Shown: positions 19,043-30,284, counted from the stretch's first letter. The stretch: DNA of 64,000 bases from Chlorogloeopsis sp. ULAP01 (GCF_030381805.1 NZ_JAUDRH010000003.1:434001-498000), one strand, 5' to 3'. Notes: a model not told the origin generated them from the letters alone. Numbers and translations are program-made.

Positions 19043-20026
19043 ATGGCAGAAACATTATTATTCAACGCCCTACAGCAAGCCATTGATGAAGAAATGGCGC
19101 ATGATTCAACAGTATTCGTACTTGGTGAAGATGTAGGACACTACGGTGGTTCCTACAAAGTTACCAAAGACTTATATCAAAAATATGGCGAACTGCGAGT
19201 TTTAGACACTCCTATTGCCGAAAATAGCTTTACTGGTTTAGCTGTAGGAGCAGCAATGACAGGGTTGCGGCCGATCATCGAAGGCATGAACATGGGCTTT
19301 TTGCTTCTTGCCTTTAACCAAATAGCTAACAATGCCGGGATGTTACGCTATACTTCCGGTGGTAACTATAAGATACCGATGGTAATTCGTGGGCCTGGTG
19401 GCGTGGGACGACAACTAGGAGCAGAACACTCCCAACGCCTAGAAGCTTACTTCCAAGCTGTGCCTGGCTTGAAGATTGTTGCTTGCTCTACACCTTATAA
19501 CGCCAAAGGACTACTCAAAGCCGCTATTCGCGATGATAACCCAGTGTTGTTCTTTGAACACGTCCTGCTTTATAACTTAAAAGAAAATCTACCAGAAGAA
19601 GAATATTTACTACCCCTAGATAAAGCAGAAATCGTGCGTCGCGGTCAAGATGTGACAATCCTTACCTACTCTAGGATGCGTCATCATGTCATGCAAGCCG
19701 TAAAAACTTTGGAAAAAGAAGGCTACGATCCAGAAGTAATTGATTTAATATCTCTTAAACCCCTTGACATGGAAACCATTGGGGCATCTGTGAGAAAAAC
19801 CCATCGGGTGATAATTGTTGAAGAGTGCATGAGAACAGGGGGCGTTGCAGCAGAAATCATTGCCTCAATCAACGATCGCTTCTTTGATGAATTGGATGCG
19901 CCAGTACTACGGCTTTCTTCTCAAGATATTCCCACTCCTTACAACGGGACTTTGGAAAGATTGACAATTGTCCAACCAGAGCAAATTGTCGAAGCTGTGG
20001 AAAAAATGGTTGCTTTACGAGTTTAG
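19043..20026 (+). CDS. pdhB: pyruvate dehydrogenase E1 component, beta subunit
   Basis: A 327-residue transketolase-type subunit that with PdhA decarboxylates pyruvate for acetyl-CoA. The N-terminus ([28 protein letters not shown]) and [20 protein letters not shown] carry the thiamine-diphosphate-contacting Glu region; the C-terminal domain has the typical [21 protein letters not shown]. pdhA is not adjacent, as is usual in cyanobacteria. The ATG follows a short AGAGG site. An unusually structured 500-bp spacer lies upstream. Confidence 0.96.
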   Translation: MAETLLFNALQQAIDEEMAHDSTVFVLGEDVGHYGGSYKVTKDLYQKYGELRVLDTPIAENSFTGLAVGAAMTGLRPIIEGMNMGFLLLAFNQIANNAGMLRYTSGGNYKIPMVIRGPGGVGRQLGAEHSQRLEAYFQAVPGLKIVACSTPYNAKGLLKAAIRDDNPVLFFEHVLLYNLKENLPEEEYLLPLDKAEIVRRGQDVTILTYSRMRHHVMQAVKTLEKEGYDPEVIDLISLKPLDMETIGASVRKTHRVIIVEECMRTGGVAAEIIASINDRFFDELDAPVLRLSSQDIPTPYNGTLERLTIVQPEQIVEAVEKMVALRV

Positions 20027-20039
20027 TATTAGGGATTGG

Positions 20040-20102
20040 TGAGTCCAGCGCGTTGCGGAGGTTCCCTCCGTTGTAGCGACTGGCGAACCCGAAGGGGGAT
20101 TG
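20040..20102 (+). repeat. dispersed GC-rich repeat, family 2
   Basis: GC-rich palindromic spacer sequence with GTTGCGGAGGTTCCCTCCG and GCGACTGGCGAACCCGAAGG. Related sequence is present at 34035-34245 and 54565-54680. The rest of the spacer up to secD holds only low-complexity tracts. Confidence 0.7.
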
Positions 20103-20354
20103 GTGATTGGGTACTGGGAAGAAGAGGACAAGGTGACACGGGGACAAGGAGAGATAGGGAAGGTGGGAAAGCTGGGGGAGTAAACGTGAATAACGATTCT
20201 CCACTTTTTCCCCCTGCTGCACCTGTTTCCTGTTCCTGAAACTCCTCTGTTCCTGGTGCTTCTTTCCTAATCCCTAGTCCCTAAAATAACTTAACTCTTC
20301 ACTCATAACTCATCAAAGAGCGTTATTATAGCGTTTGTCGCAGTGAGTGATGGT

Positions 20355-21767
20355 ATGCAAAGACAGCGATCGCTATTAGCTTTAATTTTAGTTTTGGTAA
20401 TTGCCGCTATTGGGGTAATTGCCACTATCCCCGTGCCACTAGGATTAGACTTACGGGGAGGCTCACAGCTGACAATTGAGGTGAAGACGACACCAGAAAT
20501 TCCCAGCATTGGGGAACGAGAATTGGAAGCTGTTAAAACAGTAGTTGAAGGCCGCATTAACAGTCTAGGTGTATCCGAACCAGTAATTCAAACAGTTGGA
20601 GAAGACAAAATTCTAGTGCAGCTACCGGGAGTTAACGATCCACAGCAAGCAGAAAGAATTTTGGGGGGTACGGCGCAGTTGGAGTTTCGCCAACAAAAGC
20701 CAAATACAGAAGCCCAATTATTTGCTTTAAATGCATCGCGAGCAGAACTGAGATTAAAGCAAAAAGAGTTAATCAGTTCCAATGACACCGCCGCAATTCA
20801 AAAAAATCAAGAAGCACTAAAAAATAATAGCGAAGCGATCGCCGAGTTATTTGAAAGTACCAACCCTCCACTCACTGGTAAATTTCTTCAAGATGCCTAC
20901 GGCGAACCTACCCAAGGTAACAACTGGAATGTTGCAATTCGCTTCAATCAACAAGGCGGTGAACTATTTGCCCAATTAACTAAAAATTTGGCAGGTACTG
21001 GTCGCACTATCGGCATTTTTCTTGATAATGAACTGATTAGTTATCCTTCTGTTGGCCCGGAATTTGCCAATACAGGCATTACTGGTGGTGCTGCTGTGAT
21101 TACTGGCAACTTTACACCACAAGATGCAAACGAATTAGGAATCAAGCTCAAAGGAGGCTCTTTACCTGTACCAGTTGAGATTGGCGAAATTCGTACAGTT
21201 GGTGCAACCTTGGGTCAAGATAGCATTTTCAGCAGTATTTGGGCAGGCGTTGGAGGGCTGGTTTTAGTATTAATATTCATGGTCTTATATTACAGACTGC
21301 CGGGACTAATTGCGGATGTGTCCCTTGTCATCTATGCTCTACTTTGTTGGGCTTGTTTTATTTTATTGGGCGTCACTCTCACACTACCAGGAATTGCAGG
21401 TTTTATTCTCAGTATTGGTATGGCAGTCGATGCTAACGTACTCATTTTTGAGCGCACAAGGGAAGAATTACGAGCCGGTAAAAGCCTTTATCGTTCTGTA
21501 GAGTCAGGCTTTTACCGTGCTTTTTCCAGTATTTTAGATAGTAATGTCACGACTTGGATTGCTTGTGCAGCTTTGTTCTGGTTGGGATCCGGTTTGGTAA
21601 AAGGCTTTGCTGTAACCTTAGCTTTAGGTGTGGCAGTAAGTATGTTTACAGCAATTACCTGTAGTCGAACATTAATGTTTTTAGCAATATCATTACCATC
21701 CTTACGCAAGCCTGAGTTATATTGTCCTAATCTGCCAGCCTCCAATAAGGCAGAGGTGGCTCGATGA
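20355..21767 (+). CDS. secD: protein translocase subunit SecD
   Basis: A 470-residue RND-type membrane protein that, with SecF, uses the proton gradient to help pull proteins across the membrane after SecYEG/SecA. The first membrane helix is [19 protein letters not shown], followed by [16 protein letters not shown]; the large periplasmic domain follows, and the C-terminal membrane block contains [20 protein letters not shown], the SecD signature. An in-frame GTG at 20343 would add four residues; the ATG is preferred by comparison with relatives. Its stop overlaps the secF start by 4 bp (ATGA), giving translational coupling. Confidence 0.96.
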   Translation: MQRQRSLLALILVLVIAAIGVIATIPVPLGLDLRGGSQLTIEVKTTPEIPSIGERELEAVKTVVEGRINSLGVSEPVIQTVGEDKILVQLPGVNDPQQAERILGGTAQLEFRQQKPNTEAQLFALNASRAELRLKQKELISSNDTAAIQKNQEALKNNSEAIAELFESTNPPLTGKFLQDAYGEPTQGNNWNVAIRFNQQGGELFAQLTKNLAGTGRTIGIFLDNELISYPSVGPEFANTGITGGAAVITGNFTPQDANELGIKLKGGSLPVPVEIGEIRTVGATLGQDSIFSSIWAGVGGLVLVLIFMVLYYRLPGLIADVSLVIYALLCWACFILLGVTLTLPGIAGFILSIGMAVDANVLIFERTREELRAGKSLYRSVESGFYRAFSSILDSNVTTWIACAALFWLGSGLVKGFAVTLALGVAVSMFTAITCSRTLMFLAISLPSLRKPELYCPNLPASNKAEVAR

Positions 21768-22750
21768 AACTAAGTATTAATAAATCGCGATCGCTATGGT
21801 GGGCTGTTTCCGCCGCCATTATTCTCGCAGGCATCATCTCAATGGTGATTTCTTGGCAAAATCCCGATATTCGCGCTCCCCTACGTCCTAGTCTGGATTT
21901 TGTGGGTGGTACGCGCTTGCAATTTGAACGAGATTGCAACAAACCAGGTAACTGCGATCAGCCTATTGACATCAACGTTGTTCGAGAAGTAGCAAAAGAA
22001 CAAGGTTTGGGTGACAGCAGTATCCAAATTGTTGCAGACAAAGAAACTGGCAAAGACAACGGTGTATTAATTCGTACCAAGACATTGGATGTTGAGCAGC
22101 GTACTAGGCTGCAAAACGCAATTGGTGAAAAAATAGGCACCTTTGACCCACAAAAAAGCCAAATTGACACAGTTGGCCCTACAATTGGACGGGAACTTTT
22201 TAGAAGTGGTGTCATTGCCCTGATTGTTTCGTTTATTGGCATCATTATCTATTTGACTTTCCGCTTCCAGCTTGACTATGCCGTCTTCGCCATTATTGCC
22301 CTGTTTCATGATGTATTGGTTACGGCAGGAGTTTTCTCAATTTTGGGCTTAGTGCTAGGCATAGAAGTAGACAGCCTATTTGTCGTTGCCTTACTTACAA
22401 TTACAGGTTTCTCAGTGAATGATACTGTGGTGATTTATGATCGCATTCGGGAAACGCTGAAATTAACTCCCAATCGCCCGATCGCTGATATCGTAGATGA
22501 TGCCGTCAATCAAACATTGACAAGGTCAATCAATACGACATTAACTACTTTACTAACCTTATTTGCCATCTTTCTATTTGGTGGAGAAACCCTCAAAAAC
22601 TTCGCTTTAGCCTTGATTATTGGTTTTGTAGCAGGCGCATATTCTAGTATTTTTGTCGCTAGTACTCTTTTGGCTTGGTGGCGAGAACGCAAAGGTGAAT
22701 CAGTTGGAATGATAACAGCCGAGTCTATGGATGCCTCTGCCGATCAATAG
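21764..22750 (+). CDS. secF: protein translocase subunit SecF
   Basis: A 328-residue partner of SecD. Features are [19 protein letters not shown] near the N-terminus, a periplasmic domain, then six-helix-block segments with [20 protein letters not shown] and [19 protein letters not shown], the SecF signature. Length is normal. It is the second gene of a secD-secF operon and is followed after about 75 bp of short-repeat spacer by a small membrane protein gene in the same direction. Confidence 0.96.
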   Translation: MKLSINKSRSLWWAVSAAIILAGIISMVISWQNPDIRAPLRPSLDFVGGTRLQFERDCNKPGNCDQPIDINVVREVAKEQGLGDSSIQIVADKETGKDNGVLIRTKTLDVEQRTRLQNAIGEKIGTFDPQKSQIDTVGPTIGRELFRSGVIALIVSFIGIIIYLTFRFQLDYAVFAIIALFHDVLVTAGVFSILGLVLGIEVDSLFVVALLTITGFSVNDTVVIYDRIRETLKLTPNRPIADIVDDAVNQTLTRSINTTLTTLLTLFAIFLFGGETLKNFALALIIGFVAGAYSSIFVASTLLAWWRERKGESVGMITAESMDASADQ

Positions 22751-22827
22751 CTAATAGTTTAGTTATTAGTTGTTGGTTTTTAGTTGTTTAAAAGTACAAC
22801 TAACTACCGCTCGCTACTTAAGTGCAT

Positions 22828-23229
22828 ATGGAGCAACCGGAAAATTTTTTAGACACAGAAAACTGTAATTTATCTTTTACCAAACAAGTCGAAAGGCTAC
22901 ACAGACTAACCGTCTACGGCAGATGGTTGTTTGTCGGCATTCTTTGGCTTACTATTGCCCCTGTGTCATTATGGCATCTACGTGAAGAAATAGCGTTGTG
23001 GCGGCAATACTTTACCTGGGTAGCAGTCAGATACGGGCTTGCCTACCATCCCATTGCTACCATTGGTCTAGCTTTTTGTATTGGTATGACAGTTGCTATT
23101 TTAATTTGGCAAAGCCGGAATATCTTACTGGGTTTACCACAGCAAGAAAAGCAACGTCTTGAACAACAAGTATATCGAATACGGCAGCAAGGGCCGAGTC
23201 ATCCTCTCTGGAAGTGGATTTGTCATTAA
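22828..23229 (+). CDS. conserved cyanobacterial membrane protein (133 aa)
   Basis: A small protein with two predicted transmembrane helices (LFVGILWLTIAPVSLWHL and IATIGLAFCIGMTVAILIW) and a basic C-terminal tail containing QQVYRIRQQGPSHPLWKWI. It follows secF on the same strand and might be cotranscribed. The ATG at 22828 is preferred to a GTG two codons earlier. Function is not recognised. Confidence 0.78.
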   Translation: MEQPENFLDTENCNLSFTKQVERLHRLTVYGRWLFVGILWLTIAPVSLWHLREEIALWRQYFTWVAVRYGLAYHPIATIGLAFCIGMTVAILIWQSRNILLGLPQQEKQRLEQQVYRIRQQGPSHPLWKWICH

Positions 23230-23331
23230 ATCTTGAATTATTCTCTCGCAAACTAGTTGCTATCCAAGCATAAAGGCTGTATCTTGCAAAGCGGAAGTCA
23301 TCTTAGATACTGCATAAATGTGGTGCGATTT

Positions 23332-23802
23332 ATGAATTCTGCTCAGATTCAGTTTAGCGATCGCAAATCAAAAATAGATCTATGCCAGCTCCAACAGTTA
23401 TTGAACTTAGCAGCTTTTTGGGCAAAAGGGCGCAGTATCGAAGACTTGCGCACAGCCATTGCCAATAGTGATCCCGTCATTACTCTTTGGCATGGACAAA
23501 AACTAATTGGCTTTGCTAGAGCAACTTCTGATGGTATTTATCGTGCCACTATTTGGGATGTTGTCATTCATCCTGACTACCGTGGTAATAAGCTTGGAAG
23601 TAAGCTTGTAGAAACAATATTAAGCCATCCTCGCATCAACCGGGTAGAACGTGTTTACCTAATGACCACTCACCAACAGCAGTTTTATGAAAAAATAGGC
23701 TTTCAACACAATACTACAACTACGATGGTGTTGCAAAATCAATCTCACCTTGGTTGCCTTACACCTGGAGAAATACAGCTTCAAGAAACATCAAATCATT
23801 AA
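23332..23802 (+). CDS. GNAT family N-acetyltransferase
   Basis: A 156-residue GNAT. Acetyl-CoA motif A is TIWDVVIHPDYRGNKLGSKL (R/Q-x-x-G-x-G/A region as RGNKLG), preceded by [16 protein letters not shown] and followed by FYEKIGFQHN. It shares the block [24 protein letters not shown] with the GNAT at 28654-29205, so the two are paralogues. The ATG at 23332 is preferred over a TTG 25 codons earlier. The acceptor is unknown. Confidence 0.86.
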   Translation: MNSAQIQFSDRKSKIDLCQLQQLLNLAAFWAKGRSIEDLRTAIANSDPVITLWHGQKLIGFARATSDGIYRATIWDVVIHPDYRGNKLGSKLVETILSHPRINRVERVYLMTTHQQQFYEKIGFQHNTTTTMVLQNQSHLGCLTPGEIQLQETSNH

Positions 23803-23805
23803 ATT

Positions 23806-23886
23806 AGAAGGCAGAGGGCAGAGAGCAGCGCGCCCTTGCGGGTTAAGCGCGTCGAGTGCGACTGCCCAGAGGCAGTAGGCAGTAGG
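23806..23886 (-). repeat. dispersed GC-rich repeat, family 1 (inverted copy)
   Basis: Reverse complement of the 12001-12080 element: GCGCGCCCTTGCGGGTTAAG, CGCGTCGAGTGCGACTGCCC and AGAGGCAGTAGGCAGTAGG. It begins with GGCAGAGGGCAGAG units. Confidence 0.8.
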
Positions 23887-24014
23887 AAAAAGCTTATTCT
23901 GCTTAGTTTCTAACCATCTGCATTTTACTTTTAATTATGTCTAGCTAATGAAGCAAGGGGATAAGAGTGGAAGGGGAGAAAGTATTTTTTGGAGAGTTAA
24001 TCAGGAAAATAAAA

Positions 24015-24935
24015 TTAGTAATTCTGCGCCTCTACACCTTTAGTAACGAGGGGAATAGAAAGTTGCAACCTAATCATATCTTCAGTTGTTGCTTGAGCAT
24101 CAGGAAAAGGAATAATTTCCAACTTGCTCCCCATTACTTCCAATAAGACTTGAGCAAGCAATAAGTTCATACCTGCTAAAAATTTTGGGTTTTCTTCGTT
24201 ACTTTCAGATGGTAGGTGTTCTGATTTAATTAAATCTATTGACTCACTTTGAGAAACAGCATAGAAAGGTACATCCAACCAGATGTGAACCAAATTATTT
24301 GCACTTGCAACTTGAGAAGAAATATAAATGCTGCCTTCCTCCGTTTGAGCAATGACAGCTTCGATTAAATATAGTAGTGCTTGTCTGCACCAGCGAAAAT
24401 CTATAAAAATTTGAATTTCTGGATCAGGTAATAATACCTTAAAGGGAAAATTGCGATTTTCCGCTAGCATATAAGTTAAATCGTAAACTTCCTGTAAGAG
24501 TTCAGCTAGCGACTGCGATTGCAAATCTAATTTACTTGTACCGTGTTCTAACCTAGCAATATTTAAAATTTCATCGATTAATTTTAAGAGCTTTAATGCC
24601 CTTTCCTGAGCTTGGTGGATAAATTCTCGCTCTTCTTCTGGGTTTTCACACAAATTGGATAAAATTAACTGATGTAACCCAATTAAACCATTAATGGGCG
24701 ATCGCAATACATGGGTAGTCCGTGCTAAAAATCCCGCTTTAAACTGGCTCATTTCTTGTGCCATATGATAAGCCAGTTGAGTTTGCTTGAGTTGTTCTTG
24801 GAGTTTTGCTATATTTTGCTGTTCTACTGGCAATACTAGAGAACTAGATGACTTTTTTGTCCGCAGCAGTAACCCATTCACACCCATTCCTAATAATAAT
24901 CCTGCTCCCAAATAGATCCAATTACTCCAGTCCAT
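24015..24935 (-). CDS. histidine-kinase-like protein lacking a clear ATP-binding domain
   Basis: A 306-residue protein with one N-terminal membrane helix (WIYLGAGLLLGMGVNGLLL), a coiled-coil linker and a HisKA dimerisation helix (FLARTTHVLRSPINGLIGLH, with the phospho-acceptor His and with Val replacing the usual Glu). The region that should be the HATPase domain has no visible N-box and no DxGxG or GxGLG glycine motifs. It may be a kinase-derived scaffold or phosphatase, or depend on a partner. No response regulator is adjacent. Confidence 0.82.
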   Translation of the reverse strand: MDWSNWIYLGAGLLLGMGVNGLLLRTKKSSSSLVLPVEQQNIAKLQEQLKQTQLAYHMAQEMSQFKAGFLARTTHVLRSPINGLIGLHQLILSNLCENPEEEREFIHQAQERALKLLKLIDEILNIARLEHGTSKLDLQSQSLAELLQEVYDLTYMLAENRNFPFKVLLPDPEIQIFIDFRWCRQALLYLIEAVIAQTEEGSIYISSQVASANNLVHIWLDVPFYAVSQSESIDLIKSEHLPSESNEENPKFLAGMNLLLAQVLLEVMGSKLEIIPFPDAQATTEDMIRLQLSIPLVTKGVEAQNY

Positions 24936-25167
24936 AATTTATTTAGCAAAAATATTAACTTTTTAATTGACCACCAAGGCGTAGAGTAAAGTTCCGGAGT
25001 AGTTTTAATAGAACAGGTATTTTGTTGATTTTACAAACCAGCTAAAGCATCAGTAAGCTAGAGGATCATATGAAAAATCACACAACTAGGAAATGAAAAC
25101 TGTCTTTCCTACCAACGGATACGGCGCTTTGCGTCTACTGCCCTTTGCCTTATTTTCAAGCCAGATC

Positions 25168-25755
25168 TCAAACTAACTTAATTCCACCTTGCCGTAAAAT
25201 TTGCCAATCTTTCCCAGTCCATTTAGCAACAGTAGAAGGTACTCCATTTCTCGGTATTTCATTTTCGCACTCATTTGCAGATAATGTCAGGACTTCGGGA
25301 AATTGAGCTTCGATTTCTGCCATTGTTCTTAAAGCTGGCTGACCTGATAGATTAGCACTAGTAGTGGCAAGTGGCCCTGTTTGTGCCAAAATTTTTTGAG
25401 CGATCGCACAATTAGGTACACGAATGCCAATTGTAGTTGGATCGATAGGATTCATCGCTTTTGGTACTAAAGCGGAGGCAGGTAAAACTAGAGTTAGCGC
25501 TCCTGGCCAGTATTTATTTGCTGTTTGCTGCCAAATTTGATACTCATCAGCATTACCGTTGACAAAAGCCCAAAGCTCTTCTGCTCTAGCCGCCATCAAT
25601 ATTAAAGGTTTATCCGGACTACGTCGCTTGGCGGTAAAAATTAATTCCCCCTGCTCTGGTATGGCTGCCAGCGCAGGAACGGTATCTGTGGGAAAGCTCA
25701 CTAATTTACCTGCTCGTGCCGCAGCTACGAGTGCATCTAGAGAAACTTGCGTCAT
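25168..25755 (-). CDS. tsaC: L-threonylcarbamoyladenylate synthase
   Basis: A 195-residue YrdC/Sua5-domain enzyme that makes threonylcarbamoyl-AMP from threonine, bicarbonate and ATP, the first step of t6A37 tRNA modification. Motifs include LVSFPTDTVPALAA, KRRSPDKPLILMAA and GPLATTSANLSGQPA. It lacks the C-terminal Sua5 domain, so it is the short TsaC form. TsaD, the second-step enzyme, is encoded 6 kb away in the same window. Confidence 0.93.
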   Translation of the reverse strand: MTQVSLDALVAAARAGKLVSFPTDTVPALAAIPEQGELIFTAKRRSPDKPLILMAARAEELWAFVNGNADEYQIWQQTANKYWPGALTLVLPASALVPKAMNPIDPTTIGIRVPNCAIAQKILAQTGPLATTSANLSGQPALRTMAEIEAQFPEVLTLSANECENEIPRNGVPSTVAKWTGKDWQILRQGGIKLV

Positions 25756-25827
25756 CTGACAAATTATGAATAATAAAATCTAAAATATAAAACTTATTTA
25801 TACTTCATCAATACCTTTACCAAAATC

Positions 25828-25955
25828 CAACACCCTAAAAGGGTGTCGCTATACTAACAAAGGCTGCGGAGGCAGCCTGTAAGGATTTCAGCCTACGAAG
25901 GTGGGCTTTGTTTGTGTAGCCCCAGGCTGCCAACCTGTGGGCGCTTCTTGATAAT
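25828..25955. repeat. hairpin-rich spacer repeat
   Basis: Contains ACACCCT/AGGGTGT (25832-25848), AGGCTGC-GGAG-GCAGCCT and a further GCCTACGAAGGTGGGC tract, of the GC-skewed repeat type seen in many cyanobacterial spacers. It separates tsaC from prmC and could act as a prmC terminator. Confidence 0.6.
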
Positions 25956-25962
25956 TCATCAT

Positions 25963-26877
25963 TCATAATTTCTTGGCAACAGCGAAGCGTTCGATCCCTG
26001 CTAAATCGGTGTGAATCTCAATATCGCCATAGCTACCTTGGTTTTGCACCATTTCTCGTACTACATCCGCTTGCCCTGCCATCATCTCTACCAGCCACAC
26101 CCCACCCGGATGTAAGTAAGTATAAGAAGTTTCGATTAAATGACGTATACAAGCCAAACCATCAATGCCTCCATCTAATGCCAGTTTTGGCTCATGATTC
26201 ATCACTTCTGGTTGTAACTCAGATACGAGTGTGGTGGGAATATAAGGAGGGTTTGACACCATACCACTGAATTGTCCTTTTAAAGATTCCAGTGGTTCCC
26301 ACCAATAACCATGATAAAAGTGTATGCGATCGCCAAAACCATAATTTTGAGCATTTTGTTGAGCAAGCAAAAGAGCTTCTCCAGAGCAGTCAACAGCGTG
26401 GATTGTCGCTTTCCTAAAGACATCTGCAAGCCCAAGAGCGATCGCTCCACTGCCCGTTCCTAAGTCTGCCCAATGTCCTTGTTCTAGACACAAATTTTCC
26501 TGGCTCTTACAAACAGTAGCAACTGCTAAATCAATTAAACACTCTGTTTCTGGTCTAGGAATTAAAACCGCAGGAGACACTACAACTTTAAACTGTCGCC
26601 AAGGTGTCACTCCTGTAATGTATTGTACTGGTAGACGCTCATGCAGGCGTTTTTGCCACAGCACCTCTAATTCTTCTAAAGGCAGCCGCAGCTTAATTTG
26701 CGGCCAGTCTTTAAACAACTCTAAACGTAGTGCCAAACTATCTAAACCAGCAACCTCTTGCAACAGCCAATCTACTTCAGCAGGTGGCACATCAGCAGCG
26801 ATCGCCGATTGAATCGCTTTTGTGCGCCACTGCCAAACTTGCAAACCAGAAGTATCTTTTGGCTGTTTTTCTGCCAT
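25963..26877 (-). CDS. prmC: release factor N5-glutamine methyltransferase
   Basis: A 304-residue SAM-dependent methyltransferase that methylates the GGQ glutamine of RF1 and RF2. The SAM motif I is WADLGTGSGAIALGLA, the catalytic motif is NPPYIPTT in VSNPPYIPTTLVSEL, and the N-terminal helical domain ends in VLIPRPETECLIDLA. Length is normal. The preceding tic22 gene is on the same strand, but a repeat-bearing spacer of about 150 bp separates them. Confidence 0.95.
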   Translation of the reverse strand: MAEKQPKDTSGLQVWQWRTKAIQSAIAADVPPAEVDWLLQEVAGLDSLALRLELFKDWPQIKLRLPLEELEVLWQKRLHERLPVQYITGVTPWRQFKVVVSPAVLIPRPETECLIDLAVATVCKSQENLCLEQGHWADLGTGSGAIALGLADVFRKATIHAVDCSGEALLLAQQNAQNYGFGDRIHFYHGYWWEPLESLKGQFSGMVSNPPYIPTTLVSELQPEVMNHEPKLALDGGIDGLACIRHLIETSYTYLHPGGVWLVEMMAGQADVVREMVQNQGSYGDIEIHTDLAGIERFAVAKKL

Positions 26878-26883
26878 ACATTA

Positions 26884-27016
26884 ACAGTTATCAGTGATCA
26901 GTTATCAGTTAATCAACCCTAGCTAAAGTGTAGGGAATTTGAACCAGGAAAATAAATTTGCTTTTTTCTATTCATTACTCTGATTTTTAAAACTGTTCAC
27001 TGTTTACTGATAACTG
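26884..27016. repeat. short tandem/inverted repeats (GTTATCAGT type)
   Basis: AGTTATCAGTGATCAGTTAT and, in inverted form, TGTTCACTGTTTACTGATAAC flank a short AT-rich core. These are typical short repetitive units of filamentous cyanobacterial spacers. Confidence 0.65.
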
Positions 27017-27023
27017 AGTGTAG

Positions 27024-27824
27024 TTATTTTTTCGGTTGAGCAGGTGGTGCTTGGTTAGAAGCACTATTTTTAGGAAGTGACTGGATATACTGTCTAGCCT
27101 CTGGAGACGGGAAAAATACTACTTGCTCCAGCCACTTGTCGTTTTTCTCCTGTAAGGTTTTTATAATTCCATCAACATCCACTACTTGGATATCGGCTTT
27201 AGGAAACTTTTGCTTCACCTGCTTCAACAAGTTGTCGGCGTCTTGCTTGCTTGTAAACAGAGGAATATATTCCTTTTTATCAGAACCCAATTCAATTGGG
27301 ACATACCCTTTATCTGGTGCGAATCTCACAAGAAAAATAGGTACGCTCCTAAACTGTTTTATATCTTGACCGCTTTGCCGCAATAATTCCATTGCTCCTT
27401 GAATTTCCCGATCTACGGGTTTGAAAGCAAAGAATAGGCGATTTGGCTGATTTTTAGTTTTTTGTAATTGCTGATAAATTACTCCTAACGGCACTGCTGT
27501 TACCTGTAAACTTTTTAGCATTTCTGCTTGTTTTGGGTCTTTTTCTGGAGCATTCCGTAGCTGGTTGACAAAAGTTTGAGCTTCTTGCTGGCTCATATAA
27601 ACACCTGTCACCGAACTGCCTTTTTGGGCATTTTGTCCTTCTAAGGGGCGGCTGAGTGGCAACCCTTGAGGATTTGTGATTAAAAATACTGGTACTTGAT
27701 CCAGTATTTGTTTTATTTTTTGCTCTGATAATGCTAGTACTGGGGCATTTCCGCTTAAAAAAGTTGACAGCAGAGTACTCCCCACCAAACCTAATGTTGT
27801 ACCCCAGCGAACCAATGAATTCAT
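27024..27824 (-). CDS. Tic22-like family protein
   Basis: A 266-residue protein with an N-terminal signal or anchor (LVRWGTTLGLVGSTLLSTFL) and the two repeated Tic22 units: VPVFLITNPQGLPLS with VTGVYMSQQEAQTFVNQL, and VPIFLVRFAPDKGYVPIE with IPLFTSKQDADNLLKQ. Cyanobacterial Tic22 is a periplasmic chaperone linked to outer-membrane biogenesis. The ATG at 27824 has a strong AGGAG upstream; the longer frame starting at 27887 is unlikely. Confidence 0.9.
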   Translation of the reverse strand: MNSLVRWGTTLGLVGSTLLSTFLSGNAPVLALSEQKIKQILDQVPVFLITNPQGLPLSRPLEGQNAQKGSSVTGVYMSQQEAQTFVNQLRNAPEKDPKQAEMLKSLQVTAVPLGVIYQQLQKTKNQPNRLFFAFKPVDREIQGAMELLRQSGQDIKQFRSVPIFLVRFAPDKGYVPIELGSDKKEYIPLFTSKQDADNLLKQVKQKFPKADIQVVDVDGIIKTLQEKNDKWLEQVVFFPSPEARQYIQSLPKNSASNQAPPAQPKK

Positions 27825-28311
27825 GACTTCTCCTAGCATCAATACTTCAATCAAGTCACATGAACAATAAAATTGGCACAGCACCAACTAGTTTCAGTTA
27901 TGATATCCCGATCGCTAGTTGATTGTGCTTGGATTTGTCAATTCACCTTGAGATTGACTTCAAAATCCTGTAGATAGATGCTTGTTGTATTTTGCTTCCA
28001 GGCGAAGAGAAATTTTCCGCTACTGGAGATGACAAATGCCATTTTATTGCTTTTACTTGGCATCGTTGACTCTACAGGATAGTAAATAGTTCCATCCATC
28101 ATAATCAACTCATGTGTTAAATCTGACGTAAGATTATCAAAGCTATAAAAATTTAGTTTTTATTTTTGTTAATTTAATAGACTTTTTTAAAATTAGCCAA
28201 AAATACGTGAAGTAAAAATACGCATCTTCTAGGAATTATAAATTACTTATATTTTTTTCAGCCATCCAAAATTAAAATATAGTCAAGTTTTGTTTTTTCC
28301 TTAGAGAATAT
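27825..28311. other. intergenic region between tic22 and tRNA-Pro
   Basis: An AT-rich stretch with no convincing gene on either strand. It must contain the tic22 promoter. Confidence 0.5.
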
Positions 28312-28346
28312 AAAAAACTCCAGAACTGATAACCAGTTCTAGAGTT
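28312..28346 (-). terminator. intrinsic terminator of tRNA-Pro
   Basis: Stem AACTC-x-AGAACTG (28316-28328) pairs with CAGTTCT-x-GAGTT (28334-28346), with one mismatch and a 5-nt loop, followed on the minus strand by a T-run. It lies 23 bp after the tRNA 3' end. Confidence 0.85.
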
Positions 28347-28368
28347 GTAAAAAATTATTTTATTTAAG

Positions 28369-28442
28369 TCGGGATGACAGGATTTGAACCTGCGGCATCC
28401 TGCTCCCAAAGCAGGCGCGCTACCAAGCTGCGCTACATCCCG
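28369..28442 (-). tRNA. tRNA-Pro (anticodon UGG)
   Basis: On the minus strand the 7-bp acceptor arm is CGGGATG/CATCCCG with discriminator A (28369). The anticodon arm reads CTGCTTTGGGAGCAG, giving anticodon TGG, and the T-arm contains GGTTCAAATCC. CCA is not encoded. It is followed by an intrinsic terminator. Confidence 0.97.
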
Positions 28443-28653
28443 GTTTCACTATTCTACAACAGATTTGGCATTAGCAGCCAGTTATCAGAGAAACTGCACA
28501 GCAGAAGATATGCACTCTTTTAAAGAGTATAAGCAAGTTGATTGTCTGTCAACCACTATCACTATGTAAAGCCTGTGCTAAAAATTTCGTACTTCAAAAT
28601 CTCTGCAAGCGTGATTGAAACTGATGACACCAATAGCTGCTGTTATGTAGAAG

Positions 28654-29521
<868 letters not shown>

Positions 29522-30241
29522 ATGGCTTCTGGTTTAAAATCTTCTACATTAGAACTCCTAAAGCGCTTTAACCGCGCTTTCCCTCAGTTTTATGAACAAT
29601 TTGTCAGCAGTGAGATTCAACTGCAAAATTTGCGGTTAGCCTATCGCCTATATAAATCTAGACGTGCCGTGATCGAGCTCAAACAAGAAGGTAGTAAAAG
29701 TGCTTTACATTTTGCTTACCGCAATCAGTCGTTTCTCCTCAGCGATATTTTTGGTGTGCTGGCAGCTTACGGACTAACGATTCACGGTTTGAGTTTATAT
29801 GGTCAGATTAAACCGCCGATGTTGGTATTTATCAAGCTCCTCGTTTCTCGTGGCAGCAAAGTTCTGAGCGAGAAAACTTCAGAAAATGTCTGTCGGGCGA
29901 TTCGAGAAGCTTTAGCAGGACGATTTGAAGTAGAAGAGATGCTAGCGGTAGAATTCAATCTTGATACAGGTCTAGAGCAAGTACAAACAGAATTTTACGT
30001 CGATCCGGTCTTTCATCTTCCTGCTTTAGTAATTGAAGCTGATAACCAACCGGGACTCTTTTACAAGGTGATGTATGCTATCTGGCAAGAAGACCTTTTG
30101 GTCGTGAATGCCAATTTGCTAGTTTGGCGTGGACGCACACGCCTAATACTTTATTTGTTAGGGCCAAATGAAAGTCTGATTCCAGAATATCTAGGTCACA
30201 AAATTGCTGAAGGGGTAAAGCAAAGATTGTTAGGCAAGTGA
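29522..30241 (+). CDS. ACT-domain-containing protein (conserved in cyanobacteria)
   Basis: A 239-residue protein that looks like two ACT-like modules. The first is around 63-125 (FLLSDIFGVLAAYGLTIHGL), the second around 165-235 (PALVIEADNQPGLFYKVMYA, DLLVVNANLLVWRGRTRLIL). ACT domains usually bind amino acids or nucleotides; the second module resembles the regulatory C-terminus of GlnD-type proteins. No catalytic domain is attached, so it may be a ligand sensor. Ligand unknown. Confidence 0.8.
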   Translation: MASGLKSSTLELLKRFNRAFPQFYEQFVSSEIQLQNLRLAYRLYKSRRAVIELKQEGSKSALHFAYRNQSFLLSDIFGVLAAYGLTIHGLSLYGQIKPPMLVFIKLLVSRGSKVLSEKTSENVCRAIREALAGRFEVEEMLAVEFNLDTGLEQVQTEFYVDPVFHLPALVIEADNQPGLFYKVMYAIWQEDLLVVNANLLVWRGRTRLILYLLGPNESLIPEYLGHKIAEGVKQRLLGK

Positions 30242-30284
30242 GTCAATAGTTATTAGTAATTAGTCATTAGTTAGTGGGGGTGGG

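Noticed and set aside
28384..28569. 61-codon ORF on the plus strand
   Set aside because: It reads antisense through the tRNA-Pro gene.
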